Assembly: GCA_043747875.1 (NCBI GenBank)
Contig: JAYTOI010000192.1
Coordinates: 1-64,000, forward strand
Reading direction: 5' to 3'
DNA: 64,000 bases
Source: CADEED01 sp043747875
Lineage (GTDB): Bacteria > Pseudomonadota > Gammaproteobacteria > Steroidobacterales > Steroidobacteraceae
Numbering within the stretch: the stretch's first letter is position 1; each line of letters begins with the position of its first letter. A model generated the notes under the pieces. That model was not told where the DNA came from and searched no databases. It saw only the letters and a program-made list of their open reading frames with translations. Both the position numbers and the translations under genes were made by a program. Below are positions 42,962 through 50,253 of this stretch, one piece after another.

Positions 42962-44736
42962 ACTACGGCGTCATCGGCAATTGTCAGGTGGCGGCGCTGA
43001 TCGACGAGCAGGCGCGCATGGTCTGGGCCTGCCTGCCGCGTCCCGATGGCGATCCGGTGTTCTCGGCGCTGCTGCAGAAAGAGGGCGGCGCGTCGTCGAC
43101 CGGCGTCTTCGCCATCGACATGATCGACCTCAAGCGCAGCGAGCAGGCCTATCTACGCAATTCCGCGATCATCGAGACGCGCATGTATGACGCGCATGGC
43201 GGCATCCTGCGCATCGTGGACTTCGCGCCGCGTTTCCGCAGCCGCGGCCGCGTGTTCCGGCCGATGATGTTCGTGCGCAGCGTCGAGCCGATCTCGGGCC
43301 GCCCGACACTGCGGCTGCGACTGCGTCCGACCGCTGGATTCGGCGAGCGCTGCGAGCCCGGCGTCACCGGCTCGCATCACATCCGCTTCGCCGCCGACGG
43401 GCTGCACTATCGCGTCACCACCGACGCGTCGCTGGCCGCATTGCTCGAGGATCGCCCCACGGTGCTCGAGCAGCCGCTGCACTTCGTGATCGGGCCCGAC
43501 GAGACGCTGCAGGAGTCCCCGGCGGCGCTGGCGCGCGAGTTCATGGGCGCGACGCTGACGTACTGGCAGGAGTGGGTGCGCACCCTCGCGGTGCCCGCCG
43601 ACTGGCAGGACGCGGTGATCCGCGCGGCGATCACCTTGAAGCTGTGCACGTACGAGGACACGGGCGCGGTGCTCGCGGCACTCACCACTTCGATTCCCGA
43701 GGCGGCGCACAGCACGCGCAACTGGGACTACCGCTATTGCTGGCTGCGCGACAGCTACTTCGTGATCCAGACCCTGAACCGGCTCGGCGCGACGCGCACC
43801 ATGGAGGCCTATCTACATTACATAGACCACATCATCGCGACCTCCACCGCGGATACGCTGCAGCCGCTGTATGGCATCACCGGCAATCCGCGCGCCGAGG
43901 AGAAGATCGCCACGAGCCTGTCGGGCTATCGCGGCATGGGGCCGGTGCGCTATGGCAACCTGGCAGCCGAGCAGGTCCAGCACGACGTGTACGGCTCGGT
44001 GATCCTCGCGGCCACGCAGTTGTTCTTCGACGAGCGACTGGTGCGGTCGGGCGACCAGACTCTGCTCGAGCGGCTCTACAGATTGGGCAAGCGGGCCGTG
44101 GCGACCTTCGAGGAGCCCGACGCGGGTCCGTGGGAATTTCGCGGCAAGCTGCAGCGGCACACGTTCTCAGCCGCGATCTCCTGGGCCGGCTGCGACCGCC
44201 TGAGCCGCATCGCACGGCGCGTCGGCGATGGCAACGCGGCGCGCGAGTGGGGTGCGCGGGCCAAATACATGAAGCAGGAGATCCTCGCCGGCGCGTGGAG
44301 CGAGGAGCGCCAGTCCTTCACCTCGGCGTTCGGCAACCGCGATCTCGACGCGACCACGCTGCTGCTACCCGAGCTCGGATTGCTGCCGGCCACCGATCCA
44401 CGGTTCCTCAAGACGCTCGAGCGCATCGAAGAAGAACTGCTCACCGGCGATCTGCTGTTCCGCTACAAACACGCCGACGATTTTGGCGCGCCCGAAAACG
44501 CGTTCACCATCTGCGCGTTCTGGTACGTGAACGCGCTCGCCGCCGCGGGACGCATGGACGAGGCGCGCGAGCGGTTCTCGCGCCTGCTCGAGATGCGCAA
44601 TCCACTCGGCCTGCTTTCCGAGGACATCTCACCCGTCAGCCGCGAGCTGTGGGGAAACTTTCCGCAGACCTACAGCATGGTGGGAGTCATCGGCAGTGCG
44701 CTGCGGCTCTCGCGCAGTTGGGAGGAAATCGTATGA
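42958..44736 (+). CDS. Glycoside hydrolase family 15 protein
   Basis: Protein of 592 aa starting at GTG (NYGVIGNCQVAALIDEQARM). An N-terminal beta-sandwich is followed by the (alpha/alpha)6 catalytic barrel, with STRNWDYRYCWLRDSYFVIQ in the active-site region and later motifs FRYKHADDFGAPENAF and FTICAFWYVNALAAAGR. No signal peptide, so it is cytoplasmic. GH15 enzymes of this group include glucoamylases, glucodextranases and trehalases; the position between otsB and otsA fits turnover of trehalose or a related alpha-glucan, but the substrate is not settled. It overlaps both neighbours by 4 bp. Confidence 0.9.
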   Translation: MNYGVIGNCQVAALIDEQARMVWACLPRPDGDPVFSALLQKEGGASSTGVFAIDMIDLKRSEQAYLRNSAIIETRMYDAHGGILRIVDFAPRFRSRGRVFRPMMFVRSVEPISGRPTLRLRLRPTAGFGERCEPGVTGSHHIRFAADGLHYRVTTDASLAALLEDRPTVLEQPLHFVIGPDETLQESPAALAREFMGATLTYWQEWVRTLAVPADWQDAVIRAAITLKLCTYEDTGAVLAALTTSIPEAAHSTRNWDYRYCWLRDSYFVIQTLNRLGATRTMEAYLHYIDHIIATSTADTLQPLYGITGNPRAEEKIATSLSGYRGMGPVRYGNLAAEQVQHDVYGSVILAATQLFFDERLVRSGDQTLLERLYRLGKRAVATFEEPDAGPWEFRGKLQRHTFSAAISWAGCDRLSRIARRVGDGNAAREWGARAKYMKQEILAGAWSEERQSFTSAFGNRDLDATTLLLPELGLLPATDPRFLKTLERIEEELLTGDLLFRYKHADDFGAPENAFTICAFWYVNALAAAGRMDEARERFSRLLEMRNPLGLLSEDISPVSRELWGNFPQTYSMVGVIGSALRLSRSWEEIV

Positions 44737-46145
44737 GTCGTCTGGTCGCGGTTTCTAACCGCATTTCCGTGCCCAAGCGGGGCGCGGCGCCCGGCGGTCT
44801 CGCGGTCGGCCTGCTGGCGGCCATGCAGGCGCGGCGCGGCCTGTGGTTCGGGTGGGATGGCGACACGAACGATACCGCGGCGACTGACCCAGCCGTCGTT
44901 CGTCAGGACGGCATCACGTACGCGTCCATCGATTTCGACCGGACCGAATACAAGGAATTCTACCTGGGCTTCTGCAATGGCACGTTGTGGCCGCTGTTCC
45001 ACTACTTCGTGGACAGCTTCCGTTACAACGACGTGCAGTATGAGGCCTATCAGCGCATGAATCAGCGCTACGCCAAACTACTGGCGCCGATGCTGGAGCC
45101 CGACGATCTCATCTGGGTGCACGACTTTCACCTGTTCCCGCTGGCGCAGAAGCTGCGCGAGGCGGGCGTGCGGCAGCCGATCGGGCTGTTCCTGCACATA
45201 CCGTTCCCGAACATCGAAGTGCTGCGCGTGCTGCCGGTGTACGGCGAGCTGCTGCAGTCGATGCTGGCCTTCGACGTCATCGGCTTCCAGACCGAGACCG
45301 ATGCGCAGGCTTTCCGCTCGGCCGTGGCGTTCCTCTGGGGTCCGCAGGCGCTGGTGGGTGACGACGCGGTGGCCCACGGCGGCCGGCGCGTGCTCACGCG
45401 CGTCTTTCCGATTGGCGTGAATGTCGAAGCGATTCAGCGCGAGGCGATCGAGTCGCAGAGTACCGAGGCCTGCAAGCGCATGGTCGCCGGCATGTTGGGT
45501 CGCAAGCTCATGATCGGCGTCGACCGGCTCGACTACAGCAAGGGTCTCGTCGAGCGCTTCAAAGCCTATGAACGTTTCCTCGAGACGCATCCCGAGAACC
45601 AGAATCGCGTATCGTTCCTGCAGATCGCTCCGCTGTCGCGCAGCGACGTGCGCGCGTACGGCGAGATCCGGCGCGACCTCGAGCAAACTACCGGGCGCAC
45701 CAACGGGCGCTTCGCGGACACGGACTGGACGCCGATCCGCTATCTCAACCGCAACTTCCCGCACGACGTGCTCATGGGCTTCATGCGATCGGCGCTCATC
45801 GGCATCGTGACGCCGGTGCGCGACGGCATGAACCTGGTCGCCAAGGAATTCGTCGCGGCGCAGGACCCCGGCGATCCCGGCGTGCTCATCTTGTCGACGC
45901 TGGCGGGGGCGGCGCGCGAGCTCACGAGCGCAGTCATGGTGAATCCGTACGACACGCGCGGCATGGCGCACGCGATCCAGCAGGCGTTCAACATGCCGCT
46001 CGCGGAGCGGCGCGAGCGGCACCAGGCGATGCTCGAGGTGATCACGCGCAATTCCATCGACGCGTGGCACACGAGCTTCGTCGATACGCTCGAGTCCGTG
46101 CGCGAGCGCGCCGACCCGCCGGCCCGTGCGCGCAAAGTAGGCTGA
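44733..46145 (+). CDS. otsA: Trehalose-6-phosphate synthase
   Basis: GT20 enzyme of 470 aa that joins UDP-glucose and glucose 6-phosphate. Starts MSRLVAVSNRISVPKRGAAP, with GGAGG upstream. Substrate-binding segments are present: the N-terminal glycine loop region (APGGLAVGL), DLIWVHDFHLFPLAQ, FLHIPFPNIEVLRVLP, FDVIGFQTE, IGVDRLDYSKGLVERFKAYE and PVRDGMNLVAKEFVAAQ. The C-terminus ends soon after the last catalytic helix. It is the last gene of the otsB-GH15-otsA operon, which makes trehalose as an osmolyte or stress protectant. Confidence 0.96.
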   Translation: MSRLVAVSNRISVPKRGAAPGGLAVGLLAAMQARRGLWFGWDGDTNDTAATDPAVVRQDGITYASIDFDRTEYKEFYLGFCNGTLWPLFHYFVDSFRYNDVQYEAYQRMNQRYAKLLAPMLEPDDLIWVHDFHLFPLAQKLREAGVRQPIGLFLHIPFPNIEVLRVLPVYGELLQSMLAFDVIGFQTETDAQAFRSAVAFLWGPQALVGDDAVAHGGRRVLTRVFPIGVNVEAIQREAIESQSTEACKRMVAGMLGRKLMIGVDRLDYSKGLVERFKAYERFLETHPENQNRVSFLQIAPLSRSDVRAYGEIRRDLEQTTGRTNGRFADTDWTPIRYLNRNFPHDVLMGFMRSALIGIVTPVRDGMNLVAKEFVAAQDPGDPGVLILSTLAGAARELTSAVMVNPYDTRGMAHAIQQAFNMPLAERRERHQAMLEVITRNSIDAWHTSFVDTLESVRERADPPARARKVG

Positions 46146-46197
46146 GGCATCCGAGTCGGGTCGGCTTTCGCACGCACGCATCCACGGCAACGCAGCC

Positions 46198-47099
46198 TCA
46201 GGGTCGGTTGGTCCGCACCCGCGCGCGGCCGTACTGGCCCTCGACGCGGCCGTGCCGCGCGAAGGCGCGCAGGATCTCGAAGTACCCGGCAGCGTAGCGC
46301 GTGGAAACGCGGCTGCCGTCGGCGGCCAGCCGGTATTCCGTCATGCCGTGTTCCGCCCCCGGGAACATCGCGATGGTGATCGGTTTGCCGGCGTCGATGA
46401 GCCCACCGAGCAGGCGCGCAGTCTCGGCGGAGGGCGCGTCGAAATCGTCTTCACCGGGCACCCACAGTTGCGGCGTCTCGAGCGCGCGCAGCGCGTCGAA
46501 GGCAGCGTAGCCCCGCGTGAACTTGCTCTCGACAACCACGTGCACGGCCTTCGCCACTTCGAATGCCCGCGCGATCTCGTCGGGCCCATGGCCCTTCGAG
46601 CGCATCTCGCGCTCGATGGCCTGCAGGTCCTCGTCGATCACCGACACCGCGAGGCCGTACGCCACGATCACGAAGTCGACCGGCGCGACTCGAGCGGCCA
46701 GTGGCGCCACCCAGCCACCCTTGCTGGTGCCGAGATAGCCCACGCGTCCGGTGCGTTTGCCCGCCAGCCGCCGCGCATCCTGCATCGCCAGCACGGCATC
46801 GCCCGCGAGTAGTTCGAAGTCCTGCGTGTAGGTGCCGCCGGATTCGCCGTGCCGCGCTTGTCGTAGACATATACCCCGATACCGCGCGCGGGCAGCAGCC
46901 GCTGCTGTCCTCCGAGCCGTGCACGAGCACGGCAATCGGTACCCGGCCGGCGCCAGGCGGCAACACGAGTCTGCCGGCGAGCGTGGTGCCACGCGAATCG
47001 AACTGCGACTCGGTGGTGACCGACGCGACAGTCACTCGCGGCCGCGCCGAACGACGGTGACAGCGACAGCAGCAGTGCCGCAAATGTTCTCGAAAACAT
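46198..47099 (-). pseudogene. Frameshifted alpha/beta hydrolase
   Basis: The pieces of one hydrolase lie in three frames. A signal peptide (MFSRTFAALLLSLSPSFGAA) begins at 47099. After about 47035 the protein continues in a second frame as TESQFDSRGTTLAGRLVLPP and VAVLVHGSEDSSG-type sequence (as read: IAVLVHGSEDSSG). Near 46900 it returns to the first frame (LPARGIGVYVYDKRGT), and near 46850 it moves to a third (GESGGTYTQDFELLAGDAVL), which runs to the end with the nucleophile elbow GYLGTSKGGW and the His region PGAEHGMTEY. A missing G at KRGT/GESG explains the last shift. Three shifts make sequencing error less likely, but that is not excluded. Confidence 0.75.
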
Positions 47100-47167
47100 G
47101 TCGACGACTCCCAGTTCTGGACCACAGACCTTGGGAATGCACACGGCGCCGACGGGTTGCAGGCCAC

Positions 47168-48667
47168 TCAGCGCGCAGGCACCTGATCTGTACCGAGCCA
47201 GCCGCCCTCGAAACCGGCGCGCTGCAGGCCGCGGCGGATGTACGGATTGCGCTTCATCACATTCCAGATGAGCTCGCTGCGGTAGTTCTCGATCATCGCG
47301 ATGATCGGTCCCTGGTCGACTCCGAGATAGTCGGTGGCGACCCAGCCCGTGCCGCGCACGCGCCGGCCATGCCGCAACGGCACGTCGTAGTCGAAGCTCG
47401 GATTGAACGAGTCGACGAAGCCGTATTTGCCGTAGATGTGCGAGCCGTAGCGCTTGTGCATCTCGCGCGCCGCGGGCACGACGATCTCCGGCGCGAACGG
47501 CAGCGAGGCGATGGCCGCCGTCGGTGCGATCGTGCCGTCGTCGATGGTTTCGATGGCGCTGACGCCGCGCGCCGCGTAGGCGTGGAACTGGCGCGTCTCA
47601 CCGAGATACGGCAGCGTGTAGTACCCCGGCCCGTCGCAGGCCGTCAGGCCCCAGATGTTGGGCCCGTAGCCGCGCCAATCGCGCGGATTGCGGATCGCGT
47701 AGGCGCGCTGCGCGAGCACCGCGCGCCGGCTGTTCTCGAAATAGTCGATGCCCTGCGGCCACATGAACTCGTCCTTGATGCCGCGATAGTCGATCCAGAT
47801 GGCGCTGTACTGATGGCCGAACATCGGTCCGAAGGTGAGGTGGGTCTGCCCCTCGAGCGTGCCCCAGTGGCGATAGTAGTTAGACGTGAACGACCCCCAG
47901 GTGCCGGCCGCGGCCGGGTGGGTGGGGCTGCCGAGCGCGAGCACGTAGACGATCATGCCCTCGTTGTAACCGCGCCAGTCGTGCACTTCGAATTGCAGCT
48001 CCGGGCTCCACGCCATGCGGATGTCGGGCACGTGCTCGATGGACCAGGGCCAGTTCACCCGCCGGTACAACTCGTCCGCGGTCTTGCGGATCGCGGCTTC
48101 TACCGCATTGTCGGCGTCGAAGTAGCCCGCGACGAACAACACGCCGGCCATGAGCAACGCCGTGTCCACGGTCGACAGCTCCGAGTTGCCGTAGCGCAGC
48201 CCCGTGCCCAGATTCAGAAAGTGATAGAAAAATCCGTGGTAGCCCGCGCTGGACGACGACTCGGGCCCTTGAGGCAGCGCGAGCAGGAATTTCAGCGTCG
48301 TGAGCACGCGCGCGCGCGCCTCGGCGCGCGAGACATAGCCGCGCTCGGCGCCGATCGCGTAGGCATTGAGCGCGAAGCCCACGGCCGCGATGCTCGCAAA
48401 CGGCGGTTTCGGCCAGCGGTCGGGAACCAGCCCGGTGGCGGGGTCGGCGGTCTCCCAGAAAAAATTGAACGTGCGCCGTTCCACGTCCTCGAGCAAGGGA
48501 TCGAGTGGTTTGAGCGGCGCCGCCGGAATGACGGGCTTCGCAATGGGCTCGGGCTTGCGCGCCGTCGGTTCGCAGCCGGTGAGCAGGAACGCGGCGCTCA
48601 GGACGGCGGCGAAGACTGCCGCGAGCGCGAGCGAGCGACCGGGTTGGCGAGCGCGCGCGGTGCTCAT
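47168..48667 (-). CDS. GH144-like glucanase lipoprotein (glycoamylase domain)
   Basis: Protein of 499 aa with a lipoprotein signal: a hydrophobic core LALAAVFAAVLSAAFLLTGC puts the acylated cysteine at about residue 32. The rest is one domain with EDVERRTFNFFWETADPATG, PFASIAAVGFALNAYAIGAE, RYGNSELSTVDTALLMAGVL, NEGMIVYVLALGSPTHP and QGPIIAMIENYRS, matching the PF10091 glycoamylase family that includes GH144 endo-beta-1,2-glucanases. It should sit on the periplasmic or outer-membrane face. The ATG overlaps the stop of the halogenase gene (ATGA). Beta-1,2 specificity is inferred from the family, not from residues tested here. Confidence 0.82.
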   Translation of the reverse strand: MSTARARQPGRSLALAAVFAAVLSAAFLLTGCEPTARKPEPIAKPVIPAAPLKPLDPLLEDVERRTFNFFWETADPATGLVPDRWPKPPFASIAAVGFALNAYAIGAERGYVSRAEARARVLTTLKFLLALPQGPESSSSAGYHGFFYHFLNLGTGLRYGNSELSTVDTALLMAGVLFVAGYFDADNAVEAAIRKTADELYRRVNWPWSIEHVPDIRMAWSPELQFEVHDWRGYNEGMIVYVLALGSPTHPAAAGTWGSFTSNYYRHWGTLEGQTHLTFGPMFGHQYSAIWIDYRGIKDEFMWPQGIDYFENSRRAVLAQRAYAIRNPRDWRGYGPNIWGLTACDGPGYYTLPYLGETRQFHAYAARGVSAIETIDDGTIAPTAAIASLPFAPEIVVPAAREMHKRYGSHIYGKYGFVDSFNPSFDYDVPLRHGRRVRGTGWVATDYLGVDQGPIIAMIENYRSELIWNVMKRNPYIRRGLQRAGFEGGWLGTDQVPAR

Positions 48668-50211
48668 GCGGCGGCCGGCGCGCGGCAATAACGGTCGATG
48701 AATTGTTCGTGCGGCGGCATCGCGGCGACGCAGCTCGCGATGGTGCCGCGCACGCTTGCGCCGAGCTTGACGAGGTCGCCGTCCGGCACCGCATCGACGA
48801 GCGGATGATAGCCCGTCGGTACGATGCGCTGGCCGATCATCACCTGCACCCAGCTCGTGAGTGAAAATAACTCATCGGATTCGCGGTAGAACCGGCCGCT
48901 GTCGCGGAACAGCGCGATCTTGGCCTCGAGCGTCGGCGGAAGGGACATCGTGCCGCAGTATTTCCAGAACTCGCTGTCGCGCCGCTCCGTGGCGCAATAG
49001 TGCAGGATCAGGAAATCGCGGATGCGCTGCATCTCGAACGCGGCCTCGGCGTTGTACTGCCTTTGCAGTGCTGGATTCATGCGCCGGTCCGGCAGCATGT
49101 TGATGATCCGCGCGATGCCCGACTGGATCAGATAGATGCTGGTCGACTCGAGCGGCTCGAGGAAACCGCTCGCGAGCCCGAGCGCCACGCAGTTGCGGTT
49201 CCACATCTTCTTCCTGCGGCCGGTGGTGAAGCGCAACACGCGGGGCTCCGCGAGCGCGCGGCCGTCGAGATGACCTAACAAGGTGGCCGCAGCCTGGTCG
49301 TCGCCGAGATGTGTGCTCGAATACACGTAGCCATTGCCGGTACGGTGCTGCAGCGGGATGCGCCACTGCCAGCCCGCGGTTCGCGCCGTCGAGCGCGTGT
49401 ACGGCGTCGCGGCGACGGTCTTCTCGCTGGGCACCGCGACGGCGCGGTCGCAGGGCAGCCAGTGGGTCCAGTCGTCGTAGCCGGTCTGCAGCGCCTGTTC
49501 GATGAGCAAGCCGCGAAACCCGGAGCAGTCGATGAACAAATCGCCGGCGATGCGCTGGCCGCTCTCGAGCTTCACGGACTCGATGAAGCCTTCGGTGCCG
49601 CCGCCGTCATTGCCGCCGTTGTCATTGCCGCGTAGGGTGACGTCGACGACTTTGCCCTCGAGGCGTTGGACGCCGCGCGCCTCGGCGTAACGGCGCAGAT
49701 ACTGTGCGTACCGGCCGGCGTCGAAGTGGTACGCGTACGCGACACGAGCCAGCGGCGAGTCCGGCGGCACGTCGGTGGCGCCGGCGAAGAACCTGCCGGC
49801 GGGCGCCGCAGCGGTGTTCAGTGAATAGTCGTCGAGCGCGGTGGCATTGCCCTGCAGGTGCAGCTTGACCCAGTACTGGAAGAACGGCAGCGAGCGGTAG
49901 TCGGGGCCGATGGTGCCGAAGCCGTGCACGTAGCGGTCGCCGATTCGTCCCCAGTCGACGAACTGGATGCCGAGCTTGAACGTGCCGCCCACCGCGCGTA
50001 CGAACTCGGCCTCGTCGATGCGCAGGGTCTCGTTGAACGCGCGCAGGTGCGGTACGGTGGCTTCACCCACGCCCACAGTGCCGATCTCTTCGGACTCGAT
50101 GAGCCGGATGGACACGGGAAATTCGAGCGCGCGCGACAGCGCCGCGGCGGCCATCCACCCCGCGGTGCCGCCGCCCACGATGACGATGCTTGCGAGTCGT
50201 GTTTCGATCAC
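48664..50211 (-). CDS. Flavin-dependent tryptophan-halogenase family protein
   Basis: Protein of 515 aa with the FAD-binding IVIVGGGTAGWMAAAALSRA at the N-terminus. Diagnostic halogenase residues are all present: catalytic Lys 79 in VGGTFKLGIQFVDW, the WxWxIP motif as GWQWRIPLQ, and the catalytic Glu region in GFLEPLESTSIYLIQSG. Members of this family occur next to TonB receptors in proteobacterial polysaccharide loci, where their substrate is unknown. It lies between the TonB receptor and the glucanase gene and is coupled to the latter. Whether it halogenates anything, and what, cannot be told. Confidence 0.88.
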   Translation of the reverse strand: MIETRLASIVIVGGGTAGWMAAAALSRALEFPVSIRLIESEEIGTVGVGEATVPHLRAFNETLRIDEAEFVRAVGGTFKLGIQFVDWGRIGDRYVHGFGTIGPDYRSLPFFQYWVKLHLQGNATALDDYSLNTAAAPAGRFFAGATDVPPDSPLARVAYAYHFDAGRYAQYLRRYAEARGVQRLEGKVVDVTLRGNDNGGNDGGGTEGFIESVKLESGQRIAGDLFIDCSGFRGLLIEQALQTGYDDWTHWLPCDRAVAVPSEKTVAATPYTRSTARTAGWQWRIPLQHRTGNGYVYSSTHLGDDQAAATLLGHLDGRALAEPRVLRFTTGRRKKMWNRNCVALGLASGFLEPLESTSIYLIQSGIARIINMLPDRRMNPALQRQYNAEAAFEMQRIRDFLILHYCATERRDSEFWKYCGTMSLPPTLEAKIALFRDSGRFYRESDELFSLTSWVQVMIGQRIVPTGYHPLVDAVPDGDLVKLGASVRGTIASCVAAMPPHEQFIDRYCRAPAAA

Positions 50212-50253
50212 GGCCCGATTGTGGCACTCAACCGCGCGCCGGCGCTAACAGCC

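Noticed and set aside
43572..44732. Upstream extension of the otsA frame through the GH15 gene
   Set aside because: The extended frame overlaps a complete GH15 protein in another frame; otsA begins cleanly at ATG 44733 with a ribosome-binding site.
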